33,645 nt of DNA from Planctomycetaceae bacterium (GTDB lineage: Bacteria > Planctomycetota > Planctomycetia > Pirellulales > Pirellulaceae), in contig JAAEPL010000516.1 of NCBI GenBank assembly GCA_024232675.1, forward strand, positions 1 to 33,645, read 5' to 3'. A program made the position numbers and the translations under genes. Below are positions 1-8,077 of the stretch, piece by piece (within the stretch, counting starts at the first letter, position 1; every line of letters begins with the position of its first letter). Under the pieces are notes generated by a model, which searched no databases, was not told the DNA's origin, and saw nothing but the letters and a program-made list of their open reading frames with translations.

Positions 1-355
1 AAGCGGTTTTGGGGGAGAACGCGTAGGACAAAAGTGCAAGAGATGTGCAATTCTTACAATCCAAATGCTGCCATTTCGAAGCGATTAAACCGCCTCGAGA
101 ATTTAACAGGCCCATTTCGTCGCTAAATGACCAATCTCGGATTTCTTGACCGGTTTGGCACGCCATCTGCAATTCCTAGAAGTGCTGAATCGATTCAACA
201 GCGCCAATGTCTGAAATTGGAGTCCAATACCAGACAAGGATGTCGACCGTAAACCTTAGGCACCTTTCGCCGGAGTATGGCGAACCATGTTAACGCGACA
301 CGGATTTTACCTGTGGTGGGATCCGCTGTTATGCAGCCACTTTTTTGCGGTAATT
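1..355. other. Left-edge region without a confident gene
   Basis: No complete gene is visible. Two open frames run off the left edge. On + the first frame is open from base 1 to a TAA at 124-126 (about 41 codons). On - a frame is open from an ATG at 166 down to base 1 (about 55 codons, with an internal CKNC). I recognise neither product, and either could be chance. From about 200 onward there is no useful reading frame but clear hairpins: GTCTG..CAGAC enclosing ATTGG..CCAAT at 209-235, and TTCGCC..GGCGAA at 266-284. Two terminator-like structures follow. The stretch is best read as a 3' untranslated end or a small structured RNA on +. Confidence 0.35.
313..346 (+). terminator. Candidate first terminator of a tandem pair
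   Basis: GTGG pairs with CCAC, with an inner GCTG/CAGC stem and a TTATG loop, followed at once by six Ts. The stem is interrupted, so this is weaker than the terminator just downstream. The two together suggest a + strand transcript that must be stopped before it runs into the antisense of pyk. Confidence 0.4.
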
Positions 356-396
356 GGGGCTCGACTGGTCAACGCCAGTTGAGCCCCATTTTTTTT
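356..396 (+). terminator. Strong Rho-independent terminator
   Basis: A 13-bp stem, GGGGCTCGACTGG with CCAGTTGAGCCCC (one G-U pair), has a 6-nt loop and is followed by ATTTTTTTT. The T-run lies only on the + side, so it ends a rightward transcript. No + strand coding gene is complete upstream in the window, so the transcript is either a gene beginning left of the window or a small RNA. Confidence 0.85.
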
Positions 397-553
397 GCGC
401 TAGTGTTTTCTTGCACCCGCTCACTACCGGAAAACCGGAGTGATGATCTGGGGAGTGATTTTAAGTTAGCTAGATGTCGCCAACCGACGTTTGTTTGCGC
501 TGGCCGCGGGCAGCGACCCACCCTTGCAAAGCATCCGCGGTAAAAATCAGGAA

Positions 554-2023
554 TCAGGGGACCATCCAAACCATGACCGTATCGTGAACACCCTCCCAAA
601 CTTCCGTATCAGCGACAAAAAGAATGCGATCACCGCTCTCTAACAGCGCGGTATCTTTGGCCCATTTTTCCACCCATTCCCGCATCATACCGATTTCCAA
701 GGAATCGAGTCGCGCTGAGGCCACGCCCCAGAGCAAGCACATGCGATTCACCACTTTGGGATCGTTCGTGACGGCCAGCGTCGGGATAAAATCTCGCTGC
801 TTGGATTTAATGATGGCGGCATTTCCATCCTCGGTAGCAATCATCACTAATTTAGCTTGAACACGTCTGGCAATCAGAGCCGCTCCAAAAATCACAGCCT
901 CCGTCACATCTTGTTTTGCAACCTGTTCCGCGGACCTCATTCTTGAGGGACGTCCTTGCAGCATTTGCTCCGTTTCCTTTTGTATCTTCCGCATGATTCT
1001 GACCGCTTCCAGTGGATAATCACCAATGGCAGTCTCTCCGGATAACATACAGGCATCCGCGCCATCTAGAATCGCATTGGCAACATCACTGGCTTCCGCC
1101 CGCGTAGGTCGGGCGTTCTTCAACATGCTCTCCAACATCTGCGTTGCAACGACGACCGGGCGTCCCAATCGGCTACAGGCTCGGATGATTTTCTTTTGAG
1201 CGAGAGGCGTTTTTTCGATTTCAATTTCAACGCCTAGGTCCCCACGGGCAACCATAATGGCGTCTGCCTCTTGGACAATCGAATCTAGATTCTCCATCGC
1301 TTCGCGTTTCTCAATTTTTGCCATCACCATGGCTTGGCTGGCATGCTGCTGCAAAAGTTCTTTGAGCTCGGCAATTTCTTCCGCTCGACGCACAAAACTG
1401 AGGCTGACGAATTCCACTTCGTTTTCGGCCGCCCAAACTGCGTTTTTCCGATCTTGTTCCAATAAAGCGGGCACGCCTAAATCAACGCCCGGTAAATTCA
1501 CACCTTGTCGGGAACGTATTTCCCCACCCTCAATCACGCGGCATCGCACCCGTGCAGCGAGCTTTTCAATGACTTTTAAACGGACCAACCCATCCTGCAG
1601 CATGATCTCGTCGTCAACTTTCAGCTCGTCGACCAAGGGAGCGTATGTGCAGGTTAACTCGTACGCCTGCTTCGGTTCTCCCTCTTTTAGAATCTCTACC
1701 TCCGCACCATTTCCCAATTGCAATGGCTCGGTATGAAGTTGCCCTAAACGAATCTTCGGTCCAGCTAAATCAACCAAAATGCCTGCCGCCATCCCCACGT
1801 GGAGGCAGGCGGCACGAATATTATCGACCGCTTGCTGATGATCTTCCCGGGAGCCATGGGCCATGTTCAGGCGAAAGACATCAACGCCCTCCAAGATGAG
1901 ATTTTGCAACATCTCCTGTGTCGCGCAGGCGGGGCCTACGGTGGCGATCGTTTTCGTACGGGTAAGATGAGGCCTTAAGGCGGCACCAAACGGAGGGTGT
2001 TTCGCGGATGCTGGTTGGGGCAT
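554..2023 (-). CDS. pyk: Pyruvate kinase
   Basis: Cytosolic glycolytic enzyme that transfers phosphate from phosphoenolpyruvate to ADP, giving pyruvate and ATP. The 489-residue length fits the usual bacterial form without an extra C-terminal PEP-utilising domain. Visible motifs in order: TKTIATVGPA (about 23-32), substrate-loop FRLNMAHGS (50-58), the lysine-containing MAKIEKR (about 234-240), metal site MVARGDLGVE (257-266), VATQMLESM (292-300) and PTRAEASDVANAI (306-318). The C-terminal allosteric domain occupies about 370-489. The ATG start has AAGG eight bases upstream, one of the better ribosome sites in the window. The gene stands alone, divergent from the small gene at 2392. No terminator was seen after its stop. 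Confidence 0.97.
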   Translation of the reverse strand: MPQPASAKHPPFGAALRPHLTRTKTIATVGPACATQEMLQNLILEGVDVFRLNMAHGSREDHQQAVDNIRAACLHVGMAAGILVDLAGPKIRLGQLHTEPLQLGNGAEVEILKEGEPKQAYELTCTYAPLVDELKVDDEIMLQDGLVRLKVIEKLAARVRCRVIEGGEIRSRQGVNLPGVDLGVPALLEQDRKNAVWAAENEVEFVSLSFVRRAEEIAELKELLQQHASQAMVMAKIEKREAMENLDSIVQEADAIMVARGDLGVEIEIEKTPLAQKKIIRACSRLGRPVVVATQMLESMLKNARPTRAEASDVANAILDGADACMLSGETAIGDYPLEAVRIMRKIQKETEQMLQGRPSRMRSAEQVAKQDVTEAVIFGAALIARRVQAKLVMIATEDGNAAIIKSKQRDFIPTLAVTNDPKVVNRMCLLWGVASARLDSLEIGMMREWVEKWAKDTALLESGDRILFVADTEVWEGVHDTVMVWMVP

Positions 2024-2391
2024 GCAATTACCTTAGGTGGATGGAAGTGGGCAGGATGACTCTGAGTGCAGACGAAATCAGCGCGGCAGCCCCTAAAAAA
2101 ACGTTTTTATCGAAATTGGGCAAATTGGAACATGCCCAGCGCGATCCTCAAAAAGCGGCACAGACAACGCAACGTCGCCCACGCTAATAGCCCGTTAAGG
2201 GTCAGAATCGGTAAATACGGGTGAACACACATTCCAAACGGCCGAAACAAACGCACGTTTACAAATGTTTTACAAGACGAAATTTGGCAATTCTGAATTT
2301 GCTGAGTAACAAAAGGCACAATTCCCTAACCGGTATCTTATACTGCACGGAAGGATATCGCTGAATCACCGCCGATTTACACACCCAAAAA
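2024..2391. other. Intergenic region between pyk and a small membrane gene
   Basis: This 368-base stretch separates divergent genes and should hold both promoters. It contains a perfect palindrome AAAAACGTTTTT (2097-2108) and a TATACT-like box near 2339, but no convincing pair of -35 and -10 boxes. The 70-codon minus-strand ORF inside it has no recognisable product and is taken as chance. Confidence 0.4.
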
Positions 2392-2646
2392 ATGCTCCGC
2401 AGATCGCTCTTTATCGCCCTTTTCCTAACATGCGTTATCTACGCAAACGCCGCTACGTTTGCAGACGTCATCCAAAAGGAAAACGAGCAGGATGTCGTTT
2501 CCGATGTCAATTACGTGGAGCCAGCACCGGCAGCCAATACCGAAATTGAGCCGACAAGTGGCATCAAGCGACCTGCTGCCTTTGGAATCATAGCGCTTGC
2601 GATCGCAATCGGGGGCGGTATGTTGGTGCGTCGGAAAGCTAACTAG
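2392..2646 (+). CDS. Small exported protein with C-terminal membrane anchor
   Basis: 84 residues, function unknown. An N-terminal signal peptide (about 1-22, MLRRSLFIAL... ending ANA) is followed by a short acidic and proline/alanine-rich spacer (about 25-55), then a hydrophobic segment (about 61-78) ending in RRKAN. The layout of spacer, helix and terminal basic cluster resembles a sorting tail of the PEP-CTERM kind, but no PEP motif is present, so it may simply be a tail-anchored periplasmic protein. No Shine-Dalgarno site precedes the ATG. The product and any link to neighbours are unknown. Confidence 0.6.
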   Translation: MLRRSLFIALFLTCVIYANAATFADVIQKENEQDVVSDVNYVEPAPAANTEIEPTSGIKRPAAFGIIALAIAIGGGMLVRRKAN

Positions 2647-2713
2647 CAAGCCGAACATCAGTCGCGAAATTTCTGCCACCCTTGGCCTCATCGAATCAAC
2701 ACGGAACTGCTTC

Positions 2714-3370
2714 GTGGATAAAAGATTTATTATCATTGACGGCTACAACCTTTTGCACGTCGTAGGAATCCTGGGTTCGTCAATTGGTCCCGGGACGCTG
2801 GAACGAGCACGGAATACGCTGCTGGGAATTCTGGCAAAGCATCTCGATGCAGGCACTCGCAAACGAACCACTCTGGTTTTCGACTCAGGCGAAAAAAATC
2901 TCCCAAACCGATTCACGAGTCATGACGTTTTAGTGGAGTTCGCGAATGAGTATGCGAACGCAGACGAGTTGATTAATCTTTTAATCCGTAAACACTCCGC
3001 GCCCAAACAACTGACCGTCGTCTCTTCGGACCACCAGATCCAACGTGTGGCCAGTGCCCGCGGAGCCACGCCCATGGATAGTGATTTATGGCTCGACTCT
3101 CTGACGCAATTCCCAGACAAGGCCCGACAGCAAAACCGCTCCGAAGACCGACAAGGTAAGCTGGATGATGAAAAACCGGATTACCCGCGAAACGAGTTTG
3201 ACGTCGAATACTGGAAGCAGCAGATGGACATCGAAGGCATCATGGAGGATGAGAAGACTTCAGCGCCGCGCAGACCGAGGGCTACTTCCGCGGATGAACC
3301 AGATGAACTTCCGGCAACGGACTCCATTTTTCCACCCGGTTACACCGACGATTTATTTGACGACGCCTGA
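2714..3370 (+). CDS. YacP-like NYN domain protein (putative ribonuclease)
   Basis: The start of the recognisable domain is a GTG at 2714 (then DKRFIIIDGYNLLHVVG). The longer ORF beginning at 2597 would overlap the preceding gene and adds residues with no family resemblance. The N-terminal half matches the YacP/DUF901 branch of the PIN-like NYN nucleases: DGYN near residues 9-12, an internal TLVFDSG strand, and VVSSDHQIQRVASARGA, with acidic residues expected to bind metal. The family is linked to RNA processing (known for the Bacillus homologue Rae1/YacP). After about residue 140 comes a charged, low-complexity tail, so this protein has a divergent C-terminus. The gene converges on purD with 12 bases between stops. 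Confidence 0.8.
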   Translation: MDKRFIIIDGYNLLHVVGILGSSIGPGTLERARNTLLGILAKHLDAGTRKRTTLVFDSGEKNLPNRFTSHDVLVEFANEYANADELINLLIRKHSAPKQLTVVSSDHQIQRVASARGATPMDSDLWLDSLTQFPDKARQQNRSEDRQGKLDDEKPDYPRNEFDVEYWKQQMDIEGIMEDEKTSAPRRPRATSADEPDELPATDSIFPPGYTDDLFDDA

Positions 3371-3382
3371 CCCAATGTGCGG

Positions 3383-4684
3383 CTAGGCGGAAGGAACACC
3401 CAAGGCCTTATCGCCAATATCTTTGCGACACCAGGCACCGTCCCAGCGGATGCACTTCACCGCTTTGTAGGCCTGCAACCGGGCGTTGGCTACCGAGTTA
3501 CCCATGGCCGTTACGCCCAGAACCCTGCCTCCGGCAGTGACGATACCCGCGGCATCTCGGCGAGTTCCTGCATGAAAAACCTTGGTATCTGGGACTTTGG
3601 CTGCCTCTTCCAGCCCACGTATAACTCTGCCTTTTTCGTAAGCACCGGGGTATCCTTCCGATGCCATGACGACACATACGGCCGTCCGCTCATCCCATTG
3701 CAAACTCGGCACATCCGCCAAGTTGCCCTCCGCAGCAGCCATTAGCAATTCGAAAAGGTCACTCTTCAATCGGAACAACAAAGGCTGGCATTCAGGGTCA
3801 CCGAACCGCACGTTATATTCCAACACCTTGGGACCCTGTGGGGTGACCATCAAACCTGCGTAAAGCAATCCGTGAAAAGGCGTCCGCGATCTTTTCATGG
3901 TGTGTACGGTCGGCAACAATACATTTTCTTCAATCCAGTGGAACATCTTTTCGTCCACCAAGGGGGTTGGGCAATAGGCACCCATGCCTCCCGTGTTAGG
4001 GCCTTTGTCCCCATCCCAGGCAGGCTTGTGATCTTGTGCGGCGGGTAACGTCACAATGGTCTTCCCATCGGTGATCGCCAGCACGCTTGCCTCGACACCC
4101 GTTAATCGTTCCTCGAGGACAATCTGCCGCCCCGCCTTTCCAAATTGCATTTGGCGTCCAATTTGGTCGATCGCCGTAAACACTTCGTCTCGATTGCTGC
4201 AAACAATGACACCTTTGCCGGCCGCTAAACCGTCAGCCTTCACGACCAGCGGCACATTTTCAGGCGTCTCTTCATAGCGTTCGCTGACGAATCGTTCCGC
4301 ATCCTCCGGATTCTGAAAGATATTGAAATCTGCAGTGGGCACGGCCGCGCGGCGCAAGACATTCTTACAAAACGCTTTGCTCCCCTCCAATTCGGCAGCG
4401 TTTTTAGCGGGACCGAATGCTCGAATTCCGGCTTGGTCGAGCGCATCCACCAAACCATCGCAAAGCGGTTTCTCGGGCCCAACGACTACCAGAGCAATGC
4501 TGTTTTGTTTTGCAAATTCGACCAAAGCGGGAATATCGTCGGCAGCGATGTCCACGTTCTCGGCTTCGCTCTCGGTGCCAGCATTTCCAGGAGCACAAAA
4601 CACGCGATCAACACGGTTACTTTGCGAAATTTTCCATACCAGAGCGTGTTCTCGCCCACCGCTTCCAACCACAAGTACATTCAT
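3383..4684 (-). CDS. purD: Phosphoribosylamine-glycine ligase
   Basis: Second step of purine synthesis: joins 5-phosphoribosylamine and glycine with ATP to give GAR, in the cytosol. The 433-residue length is typical. Motifs: N-terminal MNVLVVGSGGREHALVWK, GPEKPL, the ATP-grasp region VVKADGLAAGKGVIV, the signature GDKGPNTGGMGAY in the middle of the protein, and EYNVRFGDPECQPLL toward the C-terminal third. All are intact. The extreme C-terminus (CIRWDGAWCRKDIG) matches the family ending. The gene appears monocistronic, its ATG lying about 165 bases from the divergent cupredoxin-like gene. Confidence 0.97.
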   Translation of the reverse strand: MNVLVVGSGGREHALVWKISQSNRVDRVFCAPGNAGTESEAENVDIAADDIPALVEFAKQNSIALVVVGPEKPLCDGLVDALDQAGIRAFGPAKNAAELEGSKAFCKNVLRRAAVPTADFNIFQNPEDAERFVSERYEETPENVPLVVKADGLAAGKGVIVCSNRDEVFTAIDQIGRQMQFGKAGRQIVLEERLTGVEASVLAITDGKTIVTLPAAQDHKPAWDGDKGPNTGGMGAYCPTPLVDEKMFHWIEENVLLPTVHTMKRSRTPFHGLLYAGLMVTPQGPKVLEYNVRFGDPECQPLLFRLKSDLFELLMAAAEGNLADVPSLQWDERTAVCVVMASEGYPGAYEKGRVIRGLEEAAKVPDTKVFHAGTRRDAAGIVTAGGRVLGVTAMGNSVANARLQAYKAVKCIRWDGAWCRKDIGDKALGVPSA

Positions 4685-4849
4685 TCGAGCCCGCCAGAAT
4701 TTTCCTAAATGAGTATCGCCCCTGTTTTTCAGGCGAGAAGGCTGAATTCTAAAGGTCGCGTCGCAGAATGCCTAGAAGCCGGTTGGAAAATGACCACGTA
4801 GTTGGGCTATACTAAGAGCTTAACTGCATTAATCCCTCAGATATTTCAA

Positions 4850-5671
4850 ATGGTAAACATGTTTCAAAAAGGTCTCGTTTTCTCCGCCCTCGTAATTTTC
4901 AGTTTCTGTGTCGCCTGCGAATCGCCTGCCACGGCCCAAGACGCCGGGTATGGGCACTTAAAAGGCCGGATTGTGGTCACCGGGGACGTGCCCGCTGCTG
5001 AAGAAATAGCCCTTTCAACCGACGACAGACAATACTGCATAGACACGGGAAAACCCTTTACCAGTCGCAAGCTCTTGGTGGGACCCGATGGGCAACTTCA
5101 AGATGCCTTCGTGATGATGTATTTTGGCCGCGGCGATAAAAAGCGGCCTGAGGCCCACCCGTCTTACAAGGACGCCCCGGCTGTGAGTCTCGACAACGTG
5201 AACTGCCGCTTTGAACCTCGAGCGATTTTCGTGCGTAAGGGGCAATCGGTCGAATTTAAGAATTCGGATCGGATCGGGCATAACTGCCACGTCGTGACGA
5301 TGAACTTTGAAGAGAATTGCAGTCTCGGTGCCGGGCAAAAACTTTCTGTTGAGATGGAAGATGCCTCACGTCTACCGGGCATCGTCAAATGTGATGCCCA
5401 CCCTTGGATGGAAGCGTTACTGTTGGTTCGTGACGAACCCTACGCCGCAGTCACCGACAAAGATGGCAGCTTTACCATCGAGAACATTCCAGCGGGTGAA
5501 TGGAAATTCCAATTCTGGCACACCACGCGAGGCTATCTGCGAGCGTTAGAAAAAGACGGTGAGTCCGCTGTTGGAAAACGCGGCGAAATCACAGTCACCA
5601 TCCCTGATGGGGGAGTCCTCGATTTGGGTGATATGACCATTCCTGCCGAATTCCTTCTCGAACAAAAGTAG
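4850..5671 (+). CDS. Secreted cupredoxin-like protein
   Basis: The ORF opens at 4802, but that start would overlap a TATACT box (4808-4813). The ATG at 4850 (or 4859) puts a normal signal peptide at the front (about 1-30, ending ATAQ). The mature protein has a beta-sandwich of the plastocyanin/azurin type. Possible copper ligands are His144 and/or His147 in GHNCH, and Cys181, His184 and Met187 in CDAHPWM. This is followed by a carboxypeptidase-regulatory-like module (TDKDGSFTIENIPAG). Such proteins are often labelled methylamine utilisation proteins, but there is no evidence of that role here. A periplasmic electron carrier or copper-binding protein fits the oxidase cluster downstream. The ligand assignment is from motif reading only. 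Confidence 0.75.
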   Translation: MVNMFQKGLVFSALVIFSFCVACESPATAQDAGYGHLKGRIVVTGDVPAAEEIALSTDDRQYCIDTGKPFTSRKLLVGPDGQLQDAFVMMYFGRGDKKRPEAHPSYKDAPAVSLDNVNCRFEPRAIFVRKGQSVEFKNSDRIGHNCHVVTMNFEENCSLGAGQKLSVEMEDASRLPGIVKCDAHPWMEALLLVRDEPYAAVTDKDGSFTIENIPAGEWKFQFWHTTRGYLRALEKDGESAVGKRGEITVTIPDGGVLDLGDMTIPAEFLLEQK

Positions 5672-6074
5672 TAAGCTGTGCGCAATTTTCATTGGCATTG
5701 CCGGATGATGCTGCTTTTTTTGATCCTGCTTTCAACGGCTTGCCAGCGCACCGTCTCGCGGGAATTACCGTACGATAAAACGGTAGCAGAATCGATTCGT
5801 TCTGATCTTGATGCTTTTGCGGAATAATTTCGCCATCCTTTGACAACAGGCTGGATTATTCCGCGGGAGCTTCCTGTTGGCCGATTTGGACATAGCGGTT
5901 TGGCGTTGTAGTCCCCTGACTTCGGCGGTTCAGGAGAGGAGAGATGGCGATATAGGGAAATTCTCACTTAATTCGCAGCAAAACGGATGCGGAATCAACC
6001 ATCTAGGTTATGCCCGCCCTATTTGCACGTTATTCTGAGATGACTCGAATCAACGGGGGACCGATTTCAACGGC
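5672..6074 (+). other. Gap upstream of the oxidase cluster
   Basis: About 400 bases between the cupredoxin-like gene and the cytochrome c gene. It contains one possible mini-gene (5705-5827, listed separately) and short inverted repeats such as CCTGA..TCAGG near 5917-5936. It should contain the promoter of the long + strand respiratory operon, but I could not identify a convincing one; a TTGACA-like box near 5833 has no matching -10 at the right distance. Confidence 0.4.
5705..5827 (+). CDS. Possible 40-residue lipoprotein
   Basis: Too short for the ORF track. Reads MMLLFLILLSTACQRTVSRE..., a hydrophobic signal followed by a lipobox-like STAC, leaving a mature part of about 28 residues with charged ends (LDAFAE). 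It resembles tiny entericidin-like lipoproteins in plan only. It sits between two genes for periplasmic redox proteins on the same strand. No Shine-Dalgarno site is visible, and chance cannot be excluded. Confidence 0.35.
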   Translation: MMLLFLILLSTACQRTVSRELPYDKTVAESIRSDLDAFAE

Positions 6075-7274
6075 ATGTTCGAAAAGTTCAAAAGTAAATC
6101 GTTAGCGATACCGACCGTTTCAGGTTGGATTGCGCTGTCTGCCCTGCTCTTTGTTGGCTGCGGAAGCGAACCCCAGTTTCGTTTGAATGCGGTCCACAAA
6201 TTGACCCTAGAAACAGAATTTCAAGACGGCACGCCCATTCCCGAGCAGCACATCCAACAAGTGGGGAATTTGTTGACTGCTTTTTTCGGCACGCCCGACC
6301 AACCCCACTTCCCGGCGGGTCACGAATCGCTTGTCGACCTGCAAAGATTAAATAGAGCGGCCGGTTCTGTTCCTTCCGATCTTTCCACAGGTCGTGGACT
6401 TTACCGCAAACATTGCTCTCACTGCCACGGCATTACTGGCGACGGCGTCGGCCCAACGGCGGCATCCTTGAATCCTTACCCCCGAGATTTCCGTTTGGGG
6501 AAATTCAAGTTCAAATCGACGAAAATGTATCGCCCGCCCACCGACGAGGATATTCGCCGCGTTTTAGAACGGGGCATCGCAGGCACAGCCATGCCGTCTT
6601 TTGCCTTACTCCCCGAAGACCAAATCGATGCTTTAGTGGATTACGTTAAGTACCTCAGCATTCGTGGGCAGGTTGAGCGAGCACTGCTGGAGGAACTCAC
6701 CAACCTCGAAGAAGGAGAAGATCTTCTTCCACCGAAGACGGACGCGAATCAGGAAGATTACGAATATGCGTTGGAACTCGTGATGGAGTTGGTCGATCCC
6801 ATATTGAACAAGTGGACCAATGCAGAATCAAAGGTCGTTCCCTTAAACGGCTTGCCCGACGATTTTCAGCAACGCATGAATTTCTACTCGGATGCGGGCA
6901 AGTTATTATTTTTTGGTAAAGCGAATTGCGTTCAATGTCATGGTGAAACCGGTATCGGAGATGGCCAAACCGAGAATTACGATGATTGGACTAATGAATG
7001 GCTCAAACGCGCCAATGTTGACCCACACAAACGAGAACAAGTTCAACCGTTTTTAGAAGCGGGAGCGCTCCTGCCACGTAAAATCCGTCCGCGTAACTTG
7101 CGGGAACTGGTATTTCGCGGCGGCAGCCAACCCGCTGACCTCTATCGACGTGTTAAAGCGGGAATTGAAGGCTCAAACATGCCAGCCGCACCGACTCTAA
7201 GTGACAGCGAAGTATGGGCGTTGGTGGCCTATCTTATTGAATTACCCTACGAAACATTTTTCAGTGACGAGTGA
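6075..7274 (+). CDS. Dihaem cytochrome c lipoprotein
   Basis: 399 residues. A hydrophobic leader ends in a lipobox (LFVGC, Cys29), so the protein is probably lipid-anchored on the outer face of the cytoplasmic membrane. There are two class I cytochrome c domains: CSHCH at 114-118 with a likely axial Met in GTAMPSF, and CVQCH at 285-289 with a likely axial Met in GSNMPAAP. A linker of about 80 residues separates them. It is nine bases upstream of coxB, so it probably feeds electrons to the CuA centre of that oxidase, or substitutes for the cytochrome c domain fused to CoxB in caa3 enzymes. GGGGGA lies about 15 bases upstream of the ATG. Confidence 0.9.
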   Translation: MFEKFKSKSLAIPTVSGWIALSALLFVGCGSEPQFRLNAVHKLTLETEFQDGTPIPEQHIQQVGNLLTAFFGTPDQPHFPAGHESLVDLQRLNRAAGSVPSDLSTGRGLYRKHCSHCHGITGDGVGPTAASLNPYPRDFRLGKFKFKSTKMYRPPTDEDIRRVLERGIAGTAMPSFALLPEDQIDALVDYVKYLSIRGQVERALLEELTNLEEGEDLLPPKTDANQEDYEYALELVMELVDPILNKWTNAESKVVPLNGLPDDFQQRMNFYSDAGKLLFFGKANCVQCHGETGIGDGQTENYDDWTNEWLKRANVDPHKREQVQPFLEAGALLPRKIRPRNLRELVFRGGSQPADLYRRVKAGIEGSNMPAAPTLSDSEVWALVAYLIELPYETFFSDE

Positions 7275-7283
7275 GGGTTTAAC

Positions 7284-8069
7284 TTGGATCGTTTTTGGAG
7301 TCTTTTATTTTTGGCTGTCCCCGTCCTCGGGCTGCTGATCGTCTTGGGCGCGGTCTTCAACGTCGGCCTGCACGATGCTTGGCTCCCGGAGTCCATCGGA
7401 CCGAGAACCAAAGGGATTGACTACCTTTTCAATCTATTCCACATCATCGTGGCAGTCGTGTTTGTGGGCACCGGGTTACTGTTGGCCTTCAGCCTGTTTC
7501 GATTTCGCGCTACCAACCGCAAGGTGGCCAGTTACGTTCACAAATCCATTTGGCTGGAATTACTTTGGACCATCATCCCCGCAGGAACTTTGGTATTTCT
7601 GGCAATGCACCAGCTCCCTTATTGGCAAGCGAACAAAGAAGACCATCGGGCATTTGAGCCTGCCGGGGCCGGTTCCTCCGATCTTGAGACACCAACAGTC
7701 CGCGTGGTGGCTTACCAATTTGGTTGGCGATTTATCTATCCTGGGCTCGATGGGACATTCGATACTCGAGACGATGTCATCTCAGAAAACTTGCTGGTCC
7801 TGCCTTCCCATCAAGAGATTGTGGCAGAGCTCCGCTCAATGGATGTAATCCACAGTTTCGCTATCAACAAACTTCGCTTGAAGCAGGATATCGTGCCCGG
7901 TCTGTCACCAAGGATCTGGTTTATGATTACCCAAAATGGCGATTGGGAAATTAACTGTATGGAACTTTGCGGGTGGGGCCACTTCCGCATGAGCGCCAGG
8001 CTGCGCACGGTGTCCCCCAACGACTTTGAAGATTGGCTTATGGATATCGTCCAGAAACGCGGCTATTGA
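7284..8069 (+). CDS. coxB: Cytochrome c oxidase subunit II
   Basis: Carries the CuA centre that receives electrons from cytochrome c. The start is TTG; no ATG is available before the first helix. Helices lie at about 7-28, 50-75 and 92-112, followed by the periplasmic cupredoxin domain. The CuA ligands are all present: His190 (VIHSFAI) and Cys225, Glu227, Cys229, His233 and Met236 in CMELCGWGHFRM. Also typical are YQFGWRFIYPG and the WTIIPA motif. At 261 residues it has no fused cytochrome c domain, in keeping with the separate cytochrome gene upstream. The stop is eight bases before the coxA start. Confidence 0.95.
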   Translation: MDRFWSLLFLAVPVLGLLIVLGAVFNVGLHDAWLPESIGPRTKGIDYLFNLFHIIVAVVFVGTGLLLAFSLFRFRATNRKVASYVHKSIWLELLWTIIPAGTLVFLAMHQLPYWQANKEDHRAFEPAGAGSSDLETPTVRVVAYQFGWRFIYPGLDGTFDTRDDVISENLLVLPSHQEIVAELRSMDVIHSFAINKLRLKQDIVPGLSPRIWFMITQNGDWEINCMELCGWGHFRMSARLRTVSPNDFEDWLMDIVQKRGY

Positions 8070-8077
8070 TCAGGCAA

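Noticed and set aside
421-443. Hairpin TCACT..CCGG-AAAA-CCGG..AGTGA after pyk as a pyk terminator
   Set aside because: No T-run on the minus strand side, and it is more than 100 bases past the pyk stop; left as an unexplained palindrome.
2107-2319. 70-codon minus-strand ORF upstream of pyk
   Set aside because: Cys/Arg/Phe-rich composition without any domain, lies in a divergent promoter region, no ribosome site.
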